Of a DNA stretch of 64,000 nt, positions 8,964-18,966 are shown one piece after another (positions within the stretch are counted from its first letter, which is position 1; every line of letters starts with the position of its first letter). The position numbers and the translations under genes are program-made. Source of the DNA: SAR202 cluster bacterium bin87. GTDB taxonomy: Bacteria > Chloroflexota > Dehalococcoidia > Lucifugimonadales > UBA3495. Below the pieces are notes generated by a model, which did not search any database, had not been told where the DNA came from, and was given only the letters and a program-made list of their open reading frames with translations. The DNA lies in contig MPNC01000002.1 of NCBI GenBank assembly GCA_002238825.1, forward strand, positions 301,180-365,179, in the 5' to 3' direction.

Positions 8964-10193
8964 CTAGCTGAGCACGTTGCCCATGATCAGGGAACTGCCG
9001 ACCGCCGGCGTCCCCCAGCCCATGTTCATGCTGATCTTCGCGTCCTGCACCTGTCGGCAGCCACCCTCGCTATAGTCGAAGGTGTGGTCGCCCTCGGTGG
9101 CGCCGGGGCAGTAATCGTCCACCGTGCCGCGCAATTGGCGCACGTTTTCGATGACCATGTTCATCCCGTGGGTGTAACCCTCGCACAGGTGCCCACCGCT
9201 CACGTTGTTGGGCCGCCGGCCGCCCAGGTTGATGGCGCCGCTGGTAACGTAGTCCTTGCCCTCGCCCTTCTCGCACCAGCCGTAGTCCTCGAATTGCAGC
9301 AGCACGGTGTAGGTGAACGCGTCGTAGCAGCCGGTCAGGTCGACATCCTCGTGCTTCACGCCGGCCAGGTCGAAGATGCGCGGTGCGATGTAATGGCCGG
9401 CCACCCGCGAAATCGGGCCATGCTGGTAATGGAAGTCGCCGCCCGGCTTGGTGCCGCGACCCTGCACACCCTTGATGTAGACGGGCTTGTGCTTCAGGTC
9501 CTTCGCCCGTTCGGCGGACGTGACAATGACGCACGTGGCGTTGTCCGTTTCCAGGCAGCAGTCCAGCAGGTGGGCCACCGGCCGGATGATCCAGCGCGAG
9601 TTCATCACGTCGTCCACGGTGACCCGGTGCTTCATCAGCGCCTTGGGGTTGTTGGAGGCGTGGTTCGAGTGCGCCGCTTTGATGGCCGCCAGGTCCTCGC
9701 TTTTCACACCGTACTCGGCCATGTGGCGGGTGAAGGTGTAGGCGAACTGCTGCACCGCGCTGATGAGCCCATAAGGCCGCTTCATCAGGTCGAGCCCGCC
9801 GATGGGAGCCGATGCCCGCGCCCCGGTTCCGCCGATGCGCACGTTGGAATAGCCGTTCATCGAGCGGAAGACGGCAACGACATCACACATGCCCGCTTCG
9901 ATGGCGCCGATGGCCAACCCGACCAGCGCTTCTGTCGAAGAACCGCCGCCCGAGCAGTCCATGTAAAAGTTGGGCCGGATGCCGAGGTCGTACTGTATGG
10001 ACGTCGACGGTGTGGAATCCCCGCCGTGGTAGCTGAGCATCCCGTCCACCTCGTCGGGCGTCAGGCCGGCGTCGTTCATCGCGTTGCGGATCGCCTCGGC
10101 CCCCAGGGCACGGGTGGTGCGGCCCGAGGCCCGACTGTATTCGGTTTCGCCCACCCCGACGATGCAATATTTGTCCCGTGGATTGCCTGCCAT
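8964..10193 (-). CDS. SCP-x-type thiolase-fold protein
   Basis: This 409-residue protein belongs to the lipid-transfer/SCP-x thiolase branch. It starts with DKYCIVGVGETEYSR, has a candidate active cysteine in NFYMDCSGGGSSTEA (about residue 80), and C-terminal GGHLCEGYTHGMN with the expected His. It likely cleaves or forms a C-C bond on an acyl-CoA side chain, or acts as a retro-aldolase, in a complex with the adjacent DUF35 protein. Actual substrate unknown; aromatic, steroid or branched-chain acids are typical for this branch. The ATG at 10193 is followed by a typical N-terminus. Confidence 0.88.
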   Translation of the reverse strand: MAGNPRDKYCIVGVGETEYSRASGRTTRALGAEAIRNAMNDAGLTPDEVDGMLSYHGGDSTPSTSIQYDLGIRPNFYMDCSGGGSSTEALVGLAIGAIEAGMCDVVAVFRSMNGYSNVRIGGTGARASAPIGGLDLMKRPYGLISAVQQFAYTFTRHMAEYGVKSEDLAAIKAAHSNHASNNPKALMKHRVTVDDVMNSRWIIRPVAHLLDCCLETDNATCVIVTSAERAKDLKHKPVYIKGVQGRGTKPGGDFHYQHGPISRVAGHYIAPRIFDLAGVKHEDVDLTGCYDAFTYTVLLQFEDYGWCEKGEGKDYVTSGAINLGGRRPNNVSGGHLCEGYTHGMNMVIENVRQLRGTVDDYCPGATEGDHTFDYSEGGCRQVQDAKISMNMGWGTPAVGSSLIMGNVLS

Positions 10194-10270
10194 ATCATCC
10201 CTCCGGTTGGCAACGAATCAGAAACCACGCAGATTAAACCGGCGCGGCCCGGTTACGTTAACACGCTGAC

Positions 10271-10304
10271 AAAACAAGGGGCAACCCTGTGGTTGCCCCG
10301 TTTT
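10271..10304 (-). terminator. Rho-independent terminator after trpS
   Basis: A 9-bp GC-rich stem (ggggcaacc / ggttgcccc, loop ctgt) lies 47 bases beyond the trpS stop, flanked by AAAAC on one side and GTTTT on the other; on the minus strand the stem is followed by TTGTTTTG. Confidence 0.75.
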
Positions 10305-10350
10305 CGGATCGTATAGACAGCGACCGCGCGCGATGCCTCATGGTGCTTGC

Positions 10351-11367
<1,017 letters not shown>

Positions 11368-11767
11368 AGAAGATAATCTCCGGGATGGTTTACGCTGTGG
11401 TCTGAGGGTTTGCCAGGGCAACCTTACCGCTACTGACAGCAAGATGCCGGCAACGCCTGACCAGAACCATGAAAGAGTGCGATAAGTAACTTTCAGCAGG
11501 AACCAGCCGGTTGTGTCCCCGGCTGCTCGGTCCGGCAACTAATGAAGTACAGCTCACGCGAATCCGATCCCAACTATGCGAGACACGTACAGGAGAGCTG
11601 CTGTCATGCCGACTTTCCGGCGCGGGAGTGCGCCCATAATGCGATCGCGCTGGCCGTTACACCAGGCAGAACTACTGCACTGATCGGAACCAACCACCGG
11701 TACTGGTACTCGCGCGAGGCCACGGTGTACGGCGGCGTGGTGCAGATGTGGTTGAGACAAAACTCTT
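11368..11767. other. 400-bp intergenic stretch upstream of trpS
   Basis: No convincing gene is visible. A plus-strand ORF at 11542-11820 (92 codons) overlaps the end of the next gene and lacks a ribosome site. Its last third contains agatgtggttgag, also present near the end of the VapC45-like gene, so it could hold a decayed toxin remnant. A hairpin (cagccgg / ccggctg) lies at about 11503-11524. The trpS promoter should be here but no clear -35/-10 pair was found. Confidence 0.4.
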
Positions 11768-13996
11768 TCATCCTGGGCCCTCAGTATCGAGAAAGCCGGC
11801 CAGAGATCGAGCCCGATTGATCGCATCGGGTGAAAGCGAGTTCTGACGTTCACGATGACGCTGAAGATATTCTAGCACTCCGTCGGCAGCCGACGCTTTA
11901 CACTGGCCGCAAAGCAGGTCCCCGGCGCGGCACCGCTGCTGCAGTTCTGCGTACCGCCCGGGTTCGCGGGTAACGAAAAAGGCGTGCAGGCTGGACACTG
12001 AACAGATGCGAGGATCGGGGTTTCCGCCGAACTGCCTTTGTTCTTCCAGTGTGCCCCGCCCGCCGGTGTAAGCCCGTTTGATCCGGCGACGGATGTCGGC
12101 CTCGTTGTCGGAGTAGGCGACTCGGCTCGCCGGCACCGCGTTGGTCATCACCTCCACCGCGCCGCCGGTCCGGGGGTCTTCGTAGGTGGTCAGGTTCCGC
12201 AATGGGCGCAGATACAGCGCCGACGGCTTCAGGAACCCGAACCGCTCGGCTATGTTGCGAGTCATGCGCACGTACACGTCGCCGCCGATGCCGTCGACCA
12301 CCAACGTGCGGCAGGGGCCGCCGGCGTCCGGCTGCTGTACGTGCAGGATGTCGGCCAGGCGCAGCACGGGGCGGAAGGTATCGGTAGCGCTGTCCCGCAA
12401 GCGCATCCCCAAGGCAGAGTTCAGCGTGCTGAGCGGGATTGCCTCGCCCAGGCTGAAGGCGGTGCGAACCACAGCCGGATTGTCCTGCTGCAGGTACGCA
12501 TCCGCGAGCGCCAGGTCCAAACCGTCGGCCGCCATGGCAATCAGAGTGTCCAGCATCACGCTTCTGGACCGTTCCGGATCGTCCAGTTCATCGCGAAAGG
12601 CGATGATTGCCGACGCTCCCAGCCCCTGGAAGCACACCAGAATGCTAGCCAGGGTTCCGTGGCCCAGATGCGCCGGGCCGTCGATGGGAATTGACGCGAT
12701 CACCTTGCATGGTTGTCCATCCGTAAGAGCTTGCAAAAAGAGATCAACGTCGCGACTGCCAACCATCTGACCCGTCTCCAGGTAGGGGTGAGGCAATTTG
12801 AACCACTGCAACAACCGTCGCCGCTGCTCGGGGTAAAGCTCGTTCAGACCGGTAACCCGCAGCTCCTTGATCAGCTCGTTCTCTCGTGCCAGCGGCTGGT
12901 CGCCGGAGCGCACCACCAGGGAAGGGATTGCTATGTCGGCCTCGTCGGTGCGAGTTTCCGGCGATTCCGCGTCCAGTATCTGGCCATGCAACCGACTCAG
13001 ACGCTGGGCGATGTCGTTGAGGGTCCGCTCCTGCGCCTCGCGGGCGTTGGATAGCAGCAGCCGGGCGATGTCCTCAGCCGTCTCCGTGGACAAGCCCAAC
13101 TGCCGGGCCCGACGCCGCGCGTTGACAAACAGGTTTTCTTCCACTGCCGGCTTGTGGATCGTGTCGCTCTCGAGGTATTTTTCCGCCGCAACATTGCGCG
13201 ACGCCTCGATGCGCGCGTGGGTCAGTTCCAGGATCTGGTCGTGGCTTCCGGAAATGATGGCGCGTTGCCGTCCTCGATATTCGGCGTAGGGCAATCCTCT
13301 GCTGGGCATTTCAGCCCGAACCGCGGCCGGATCTTCACCGGCCAGCAACCGGCTCACGCCGCTTTCGATCTCTGCAACTTCCACCAGGCGTCGCCAATCC
13401 GATGGCACCAAATCGGCCGGTTGCTCATCCAGCCACGCGAACAATTTCGGCATCCGCTGGAGGTACATTTCCACCGCGCCCGGGAGCGTCAGCTGGTCGC
13501 GAAGTTGCGACGCCGTCGTCAAGCACTGGCGACGATAGGCCGCCAAATACGGCTCCCGCAGGCGTCCGGGAGGCGGCGCGTCTCGCAGGTAGTCGGCGTG
13601 CCGTTCAACACTCACCAGGTCCAGCAGCGCGGCGTCCCTCAGAAGCGCCGCGCTCGCGTCGTTGTTCACTCCGCCCCAGGCGCCCCGGACGGCGGCGGCC
13701 ACCGCCGTCACGTATGAGTCGGGCGCTCCGGCTCCCCGCAACCAGGCGGCAGCGAGGGCAACTGACGCGTCGACACGTTGCGGATCATCCAGTCGGCCAA
13801 CCAGGTGCAGGAGCGCCGCAATGTTGACCACCGTAGCATCGACATCCCAATTGCCGGACTCGATCAACTCGGCGGCTATTGCAGCCACGCGCCGCGCCAC
13901 CGGAAGCCCCTGCCCATCGGGGTGCCCGGCGTACATTCCGGCCAGGGAGGCGGCCAGGCGATGCCCGTCGGGGATGTAGGTATGCGCCGATGTCAT
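11768..13996 (-). CDS. HD-like / chorismate-mutase-like / TrpRS-like fusion protein
   Basis: This 742-residue protein appears to join three modules. Residues 1-150 look like an HD-domain helical bundle, but the expected His-Asp pair reads HL (AALLHLVGRLDD, residue 64). Residues about 253-328 resemble a type II (AroQ) chorismate mutase: ARIEASRNVAAEKYLES, then PAVEEN, GLSTETAEDI and NAREAQ, keeping the Arg, Lys and Gln positions but not the usual RE pair. Residues about 375-720 align with archaeal/eukaryotic TrpRS: HPYLETGQ, IDGPAHLGHGTL (HIGH-like), VYVRMTRNIAERFGF, AYTGGRGTLEEQRQFGG and CGQCKASAADGVLEYL. The KMSKS loop is absent. It probably does not aminoacylate tRNA; a role in sensing tryptophan or chorismate pathways is only a guess. 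The domain calls rest on motif recognition, not a search. Confidence 0.75.
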   Translation of the reverse strand: MTSAHTYIPDGHRLAASLAGMYAGHPDGQGLPVARRVAAIAAELIESGNWDVDATVVNIAALLHLVGRLDDPQRVDASVALAAAWLRGAGAPDSYVTAVAAAVRGAWGGVNNDASAALLRDAALLDLVSVERHADYLRDAPPPGRLREPYLAAYRRQCLTTASQLRDQLTLPGAVEMYLQRMPKLFAWLDEQPADLVPSDWRRLVEVAEIESGVSRLLAGEDPAAVRAEMPSRGLPYAEYRGRQRAIISGSHDQILELTHARIEASRNVAAEKYLESDTIHKPAVEENLFVNARRRARQLGLSTETAEDIARLLLSNAREAQERTLNDIAQRLSRLHGQILDAESPETRTDEADIAIPSLVVRSGDQPLARENELIKELRVTGLNELYPEQRRRLLQWFKLPHPYLETGQMVGSRDVDLFLQALTDGQPCKVIASIPIDGPAHLGHGTLASILVCFQGLGASAIIAFRDELDDPERSRSVMLDTLIAMAADGLDLALADAYLQQDNPAVVRTAFSLGEAIPLSTLNSALGMRLRDSATDTFRPVLRLADILHVQQPDAGGPCRTLVVDGIGGDVYVRMTRNIAERFGFLKPSALYLRPLRNLTTYEDPRTGGAVEVMTNAVPASRVAYSDNEADIRRRIKRAYTGGRGTLEEQRQFGGNPDPRICSVSSLHAFFVTREPGRYAELQQRCRAGDLLCGQCKASAADGVLEYLQRHRERQNSLSPDAINRARSLAGFLDTEGPG

Positions 13997-14070
13997 GGCT
14001 CGTGCAACCGGAACCGGGGTGATTGGCCCTATGATACCAGCAATGCCAGACAGCCAACTCGCGGGACATG

Positions 14071-14095
14071 CAAAAGCCCAGCCGGCGGCCGGGCT
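14071..14095 (-). terminator. Rho-independent terminator after the gyrA operon
   Basis: On the minus strand a GC-rich stem (agcccggccg / cggctgggct, one internal mismatch) is followed by TTTTG. It lies about 30 bases past the alpha/beta hydrolase stop. Confidence 0.65.
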
Positions 14096-14122
14096 CGGAA
14101 GTTCGTAGCGTGCTGCCTTCGG

Positions 14123-14812
14123 TTAAACCGCGTTATCGCCCAGACGGGTCAGGAAGCCGGCGATGGCTTCGTTCACCGCTTCCGGCTGCTCCAGCGTGAC
14201 GAAGTGCCCCGAGTTGGGCACTATCACTACCTCAGCGTCCTGCAACTCGCGGCCCAGGTATTCCGCGTAACGCACCGGGGTCATGACGTCATCGGCGCCC
14301 ACGACCACCAGCGACGGCAGGCTGATTTCCTTGACGCGTTCCATCACGTCAAACCGGTCACAGGCTGCCAGGTCGTTGTGCTCGACCATGGGGCCGGATT
14401 GCAGCGCGCGGGCGGCCAGCCGAGGCGCCAACTCCGTGTTGATCGCCTCGTAATACGCCGGCGCCTCGGCGCGCCATTGGGCATCGTCCAGACAGCGGTT
14501 GAGGTAGTCCGGATGCACCCGCAGTCGCCCGCCGGTTCCGATGAGGACCAGGCCAGCCAGGTCCTCGGGGAACCGCAGCGCATAGTCCAAGGCGATGGCG
14601 CCGCCCATGGAGTGCCCGAACAGGACGAAGGGCGGATACCCCTTACCGCGGGCGTAATCCCGCACCCAGTCCACGTATCCGCCGATGCTGTCCCTGGGTT
14701 CCCCGTCCGGGTGACCCGGGAGGTTGACGGCGTCGGCTTTTTCGAACCGCGCCGTCTGGTAGTGGTAGGTCAGTTCGTTCTGGCCGGAGCCATGAACCAT
14801 CACGAGTTGCAT
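14123..14812 (-). CDS. Alpha/beta hydrolase
   Basis: This 229-residue protein is a small alpha/beta-fold hydrolase. The oxyanion-hole segment MQLVMVHGSGQNELTYHY opens the protein, the nucleophile elbow is GHSMGG (about residues 66-71), the Asp is expected in VVVGADDVMTPV, and the His in VPNSGHFVTLEQPEAVN. It is a lipase/esterase-like hydrolase of unknown substrate. It starts 12 bases after gyrA on the same strand, so it is likely the last gene of that operon. Confidence 0.85.
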   Translation of the reverse strand: MQLVMVHGSGQNELTYHYQTARFEKADAVNLPGHPDGEPRDSIGGYVDWVRDYARGKGYPPFVLFGHSMGGAIALDYALRFPEDLAGLVLIGTGGRLRVHPDYLNRCLDDAQWRAEAPAYYEAINTELAPRLAARALQSGPMVEHNDLAACDRFDVMERVKEISLPSLVVVGADDVMTPVRYAEYLGRELQDAEVVIVPNSGHFVTLEQPEAVNEAIAGFLTRLGDNAV

Positions 14813-14824
14813 TGCCGCATTCCC

Positions 14825-17572
14825 TTACAACAGCGGAGCCTGTCCGTTTACGTGAGCGTCCGGATCATCATCGCCGTCTTCGTCATCGTCGTCGATGTCG
14901 TCATCCGCTGTGTCATCTGCGTTTTCGACGATGACCTCATCATCGGCGTCCTCGTACTGGCTGTCCGCCTGCGCTGCAACCTCTTCCGCTTGTTCGAGGG
15001 CGGTGCTGGCTGCGCCGTCCTGCAGAGCCGGATCGTCCTGGCTGTAGTCCGTCGCCCTGAAGCAGTAGATGGATACGACGCTGTCGTCGCCGCCGCGCTC
15101 ACGCCAGATGATGACTCCCTTGGTCTGACGCGTGTTCACGACCTTGATCTCAGCCAGATCGATGCGGACCACCTGCCCGCGCGCCGAGATTATGAACACC
15201 TCGTGCCCTTCTTCATCGTTCATTTCTGCGGACGTAACGATCTTGGCGTCCACCACCGGGCCGGTGGGCTTGTCGCTCTGGTCCACGGCAAACGTCTTGA
15301 CGCCCATTCCGCCGCGATTCGTCTCCCGGTACACCGCCTCGCCCTTGCTGTTATACAACGGCGTGGCCTTGCCGTAGCCCTTTTCGCTCACCACCAGCAG
15401 GAATTCGTCCTCGGGATCGTTGACCACGTCCAGCGCCACCACCCGATCCTTGCCCCCGAATTCGTCCTTGAACTTGACGCCGATCACGCCAGTGGCGTTA
15501 CGGTTACGCTCGGGGATGCTGGTAACCGGACATAGCAGCGCCTGTCCCTGCTCGGTGACCATCACGACCGATGCGTCGCTCTGCGCCGGGCGCACGGCGA
15601 CCAGCTCGTCGCCGTCCAGCACCTTCATGGCAATCAGGCCCGACTTCCTGAGGTTCTGCAACTGGCCCGGACGCAACGCGTTCACCCGGCCATTCCGGGT
15701 GGCAAAGACATACAGCCGGTTGTATTCATCACGGCTGGCCGGCAGCATCGTCTGCACGTGCTCGCCTGGCTGCAGGGGGATCAGATTCACCAGCAGCGTG
15801 CCCCGGGCGGTGCGCCCCGAATCGTTGGGCGTCTCGTAGACGCTCAGGGGGTACACTCGCCCCTTGTTGGTGAAGAACAGCAACTGCTCGTGGGTATTGA
15901 CGACGGATATTTGCATTATCGCATCGTCGTCCCGGTTGTTTGCCCCACGTACTCCTTTGCCGCCCCGTCGCTGGTTGCGGTAGGTGCTGATGGGCACGCG
16001 CTTGATGTAGCCGCGCTGGCTCAGCGTGACGACCACGTCTTCCTGCACGATGAACTGTTCAATGGACTGCTCCTGCAGTTCCTCGGGAATTATCACGGTG
16101 CGACGCGGGTCGGCGTGCTTGCGCTTCACCTCGCGGGTTTCCCGCTTGATCTCGGCCCGTATCTTCTGCGGGTTCTGCAGCAGGTCCTCCAGCCGGGTGA
16201 TGGTCGCCAGCAGGTCGTTGTATTCCTCGTCCAGACGCTGCCGCTCCAGCGCGGCCAACCGGCGCAACTGCATATCGAGGATGGCCTGGGCCTGGATCTC
16301 CGACAGGTCGAACTGCTGCACCAGATTGTTGCGCGCCGTCTCCACGTCCTGGCTGCTGCGGATGGTCTCGATTATCGCGTCGATGGCGTCAAGAGCCTTG
16401 AGCAGACCCTCCACGATGTGGGCCCGGTCCCGCGCCCTCCCCAACTGATACTCGGTCCGCCGCCGGATGACGTCTTCGCGGTGGGTGATGAAATGGTTGA
16501 TCAGGTCCTTGAGCGGCAGTTCCTGCGGTTGCCCGTCCACCAACGCCAGCATGATGGCGTTGAAGGACGACCGCAGCGCCGTTCGCTTGTACAGGTTGTT
16601 CAGGATCACCGTGGGCTGCGCGCTGCGCGCCAGCTCGATGACCACCCGGATGCCCCGGCGGTCCGACTCGTCGCGGATCTCGGTGATGCCCACCAGGGTT
16701 TTGTCACGAACCAGGTTGGCAATCTTTTCCACCAGCGTCGCCTTGTTGACCTGATAGGGCAACTCGCTGATGATGATCCGCTGCCGGTTGGAATTGCGGC
16801 CCGGCATGTCCTCGATCTCGGTCACGGCCTCCATCACGACGCGCCCGCGGCCGGTGGCGTACATATCCCGCACGCCGGCCACGCCGCGGATCCTGCCGGA
16901 GGTGGGAAAGTCCGGCGCCGGAACGATCTCCATCAACTGGTCGACGTTGCACGTCGGGTGGTCGATGACGTAATTGATGGCGTCGCAGATCTCGCCCAGG
17001 TTGTGCGGAGGCATGTTGGTCGCCATGCCCACGGCAATCCCGGAGGACCCGTTGATCAGCAGGTTGGGCATCCGCGCCGGCAGTACCTGTGGCTCCTTGA
17101 GGGAATCGTCGAAGTTGTCGGAGTAATCCACGGTCTGCTGGTCGATGTCCGCCAGCATTTCGTCGGCAATGGCCGCGAGCCGGGCCTCGGTGTAGCGCAT
17201 GGCCGCCGGGGGGTCGCCGTCGATGCTGCCGAAGTTGCCCTGACCGTCGATCAACGGCGCCCGCATGGAGAACACCTGGGCCATACGCACCAGCGCGTCG
17301 TAAACCGACCCGTCGCCGTGGGGGTGGAACTTGCCCAGCACCTCGCCGACAATACGCGCGCTCTTGCGGTACTGGCTCCCAGGGCGGATTCCCATGTCGT
17401 GCATGGCGTAAAGGATCCGCCGCTGCACGGGCTTCATGCCGTCCCGCACGTCCGGCAGCGCCCGGGCCACGATAACCGACATCGCGTAGGACAGATACGA
17501 CTCGCGCATCTCGTCCTCGATGGGTCGCAGCGTAAATTCTCCGCCTGGCTGTTGTGGGGGCGCCGTGGTCAT
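14825..17572 (-). CDS. gyrA: DNA gyrase subunit A
   Basis: GyrA cuts and rejoins DNA in the A2B2 gyrase. The 915-residue product has the catalytic tyrosine at about 127 (AAMRYTEAR), the [10 protein letters not shown] segment of the quinolone-determining region, and a C-terminal beta-pinwheel with a GyrA box (QRRGGKG), which separates it from ParC. The position equivalent to E. coli Ser83 is Gly here. The C-terminus ends in a long acidic tail with runs of Asp/Glu (about the last 55 residues). It overlaps the upstream PuuD-like gene by 4 bases. No gyrB is in the window. Confidence 0.95.
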   Translation of the reverse strand: MTTAPPQQPGGEFTLRPIEDEMRESYLSYAMSVIVARALPDVRDGMKPVQRRILYAMHDMGIRPGSQYRKSARIVGEVLGKFHPHGDGSVYDALVRMAQVFSMRAPLIDGQGNFGSIDGDPPAAMRYTEARLAAIADEMLADIDQQTVDYSDNFDDSLKEPQVLPARMPNLLINGSSGIAVGMATNMPPHNLGEICDAINYVIDHPTCNVDQLMEIVPAPDFPTSGRIRGVAGVRDMYATGRGRVVMEAVTEIEDMPGRNSNRQRIIISELPYQVNKATLVEKIANLVRDKTLVGITEIRDESDRRGIRVVIELARSAQPTVILNNLYKRTALRSSFNAIMLALVDGQPQELPLKDLINHFITHREDVIRRRTEYQLGRARDRAHIVEGLLKALDAIDAIIETIRSSQDVETARNNLVQQFDLSEIQAQAILDMQLRRLAALERQRLDEEYNDLLATITRLEDLLQNPQKIRAEIKRETREVKRKHADPRRTVIIPEELQEQSIEQFIVQEDVVVTLSQRGYIKRVPISTYRNQRRGGKGVRGANNRDDDAIMQISVVNTHEQLLFFTNKGRVYPLSVYETPNDSGRTARGTLLVNLIPLQPGEHVQTMLPASRDEYNRLYVFATRNGRVNALRPGQLQNLRKSGLIAMKVLDGDELVAVRPAQSDASVVMVTEQGQALLCPVTSIPERNRNATGVIGVKFKDEFGGKDRVVALDVVNDPEDEFLLVVSEKGYGKATPLYNSKGEAVYRETNRGGMGVKTFAVDQSDKPTGPVVDAKIVTSAEMNDEEGHEVFIISARGQVVRIDLAEIKVVNTRQTKGVIIWRERGGDDSVVSIYCFRATDYSQDDPALQDGAASTALEQAEEVAAQADSQYEDADDEVIVENADDTADDDIDDDDEDGDDDPDAHVNGQAPLL

Positions 17573-18222
17573 CGTGACGTACTCCTCGTGTCGTTATTCT
17601 CGATAAAGTCCTGGGCGCGTTCCACCAATCCCAGAAACAGGTTGTTGAAACTGGCGGGTACTTCCTCGCTGCGTTCCGGCTGAAACTGCACGCCAATCAC
17701 CCAGCTGTGTTCCTTGCTTTCCAGGCCCTCTATCACGCCGTCGTCCAGTTGATATGCGATGGTCATCAGCCGCTCCGCTCGCTGCGGTTCACGGATGCCC
17801 TCATGATGCCGGCTGTTCACCCGGAACATGCCGGCGCTTCCGATGATCGCGGCCATTTTGGAACCCGGCGACAGGTAGATCTGGTGCTGCAGCGGTTCCG
17901 CCTCGTCTTCCGGGAAATGGGCAGGGGCGTCCAGGGCGTTCCCTCCCCCGAAGTGCCGGTTCAGCGCATGCATCCCGCCACCGGTGGCCAGCACGGGCAT
18001 ATCCATCGCTAACGCTGCCTGAAGAAAAATCGCGTCTTCGCCCGAATTGTAATCGGGCAGCAGCAGCCCACCCACGGATCCAAGCGCTCCCGTATCGGAA
18101 ACAATCGATGCAATTACTCGAACGCCGCCGCCGGCCTGTTCAATTGCGCGGATGGATGGTTCGGGACTGTGACCGTTACGGTCGTTGGCCAACACGGCGA
18201 TGATGGGCAAAGTCTGTGGCAT
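17569..18222 (-). CDS. Glutaminase-fold (peptidase C26-like) protein without catalytic Cys/His
   Basis: This 217-residue protein has the class I glutamine-amidotransferase / gamma-Glu-GABA hydrolase (PuuD-like) fold: [11 protein letters not shown], a nucleophile-elbow region [29 protein letters not shown] and a C-terminal [10 protein letters not shown]. The normal elbow is GIC-RG-M, so the Cys has become Gly81; the normal WHPE has become FQPE, so the His is Gln181, while Glu183 stays. A gamma-glutamyl hydrolase reaction is therefore unlikely. Its stop overlaps the gyrA start by 4 bases, so the two are translationally coupled. A regulatory or ligand-binding role is possible but unproven. Confidence 0.8.
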   Translation of the reverse strand: MPQTLPIIAVLANDRNGHSPEPSIRAIEQAGGGVRVIASIVSDTGALGSVGGLLLPDYNSGEDAIFLQAALAMDMPVLATGGGMHALNRHFGGGNALDAPAHFPEDEAEPLQHQIYLSPGSKMAAIIGSAGMFRVNSRHHEGIREPQRAERLMTIAYQLDDGVIEGLESKEHSWVIGVQFQPERSEEVPASFNNLFLGLVERAQDFIENNDTRSTSR

Positions 18223-18254
18223 GCAGGCATATTCGCGTCGAATTATCTATAAAC

Positions 18255-18260
18255 ATTATA
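18255..18260 (-). promoter_or_regulatory. Probable -10 for the PuuD-like/gyrA operon
   Basis: Minus-strand TATAAT lies in an AT-rich 106-base gap, 33 bases upstream of the ATG at 18222. No good -35 was found at the usual distance. Confidence 0.5.
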
Positions 18261-18328
18261 CTAAAAATAGAACTAAATTGCCTACACAAACGACAGCGTA
18301 ATTCAGCATATTCGCAATCAACTACGCT

Positions 18329-18706
18329 TTAACACAATCCCTCCGCCGGATAATCGAGCCCCAAATCACCGGCCGCGTCTCGAAGCCTCCGATCAGTAGT
18401 CCATAGGCGAGCCGAACCGTGCAGTGACACTGCGGCCAATAGATGGGCGTCCACGTATCCCACGCCGCGACCCATCAGCCGGTTCTGTTCGATGAAAAAC
18501 AGCACTTCGTCGTGGTCGGCCACCAGGATCTGCGGCAACTCTTTGAGCAGGTCAAGCACGTATTTTCGGTCGGGTAGGTTGCCGCAAGCCAATTCCCCGA
18601 CGACCATGGGATGCATCAAAACTTGGTTATCTTCCAACAGCGCCCCGAGCACGGCGTCATTGCAGCGTAGGTGGTTGACCCATACTGACGTATCGACCAG
18701 CGTCAT
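18329..18706 (-). CDS. vapC: VapC PIN-domain toxin
   Basis: This 125-residue PIN-domain ribonuclease keeps the four acidic positions expected of the fold: MTLVDTSVW (D5), GELACG (the Glu), GYVDAHLLAA (Asp) and LWTTDRRLRD (Asp). VapC toxins cut tRNA or rRNA and stop translation when the antitoxin is lost. It overlaps vapB by 4 bases and follows it, the usual order. It is a different subfamily from the VapC45-like toxin at 5396. Confidence 0.9.
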   Translation of the reverse strand: MTLVDTSVWVNHLRCNDAVLGALLEDNQVLMHPMVVGELACGNLPDRKYVLDLLKELPQILVADHDEVLFFIEQNRLMGRGVGYVDAHLLAAVSLHGSARLWTTDRRLRDAAGDLGLDYPAEGLC

Positions 18707-18900
18707 GCCGTCTCACTCCTGCGGCGCGGGATGTCCTCAAGTTGGGGTTGGCTCCCACCTAGCCGGGCCAACCTCCGGGCGCTCTCGCGTTCAATCAGAG
18801 AGCGCAATCCTTCGCGCACCAAGTCTGCCCTGCTATTTATTCCGGTCAGCCGCCGAGCTTTGGCCAGCAATTCCTCGTCTATATTGATGGTAGTTCTCAT
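18703..18900 (-). CDS. vapB: VapB ribbon-helix-helix antitoxin
   Basis: This 65-residue antitoxin starts with the ribbon strand MRTTINIDEELLAKA, then the helices RLTGINSRADLVREGLRSL, typical of the type II VapB family. The C-terminal RRLARLGGSQPQLEDIPRRR is the toxin-binding tail. I chose ATG 18900 because GGAGG lies 6 bases upstream; a TTG at 18912 is inside that ribosome site. A palindrome at 18929-18952 is the likely autoregulatory operator. Confidence 0.9.
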   Translation of the reverse strand: MRTTINIDEELLAKARRLTGINSRADLVREGLRSLIERESARRLARLGGSQPQLEDIPRRRSETA

Positions 18901-18928
18901 GCAAGCCTCCAATGAGCCATTGGTCTTG

Positions 18929-18952
18929 CATCATATTATGCACCATATGATG
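18929..18952 (-). promoter_or_regulatory. Palindromic operator upstream of vapBC
   Basis: Perfect 8-bp arms catcatat / atatgatg are separated by 8 bases. It lies about 30 bases upstream of vapB and overlaps a candidate minus-strand -10 (CATAAT), as expected for ribbon-helix-helix autorepression. Confidence 0.7.
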
Positions 18953-18966
18953 TCTATGCCGAAGCG

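Noticed and set aside
11368-11560. T-box or attenuator leader upstream of trpS
   Set aside because: No T-box-type tRNA-binding bulge sequence was seen on the minus strand, only a weak hairpin.
13778-15535. 585-codon plus-strand ORF over the hydrolase and gyrA region
   Set aside because: Overlaps three minus-strand genes with clear motifs, and its Val/Ile-rich runs come from the acidic-tail repeats of gyrA.
15758-17683. 641-codon plus-strand ORF opposite gyrA
   Set aside because: Shadow reading of gyrA; no recognisable domain.
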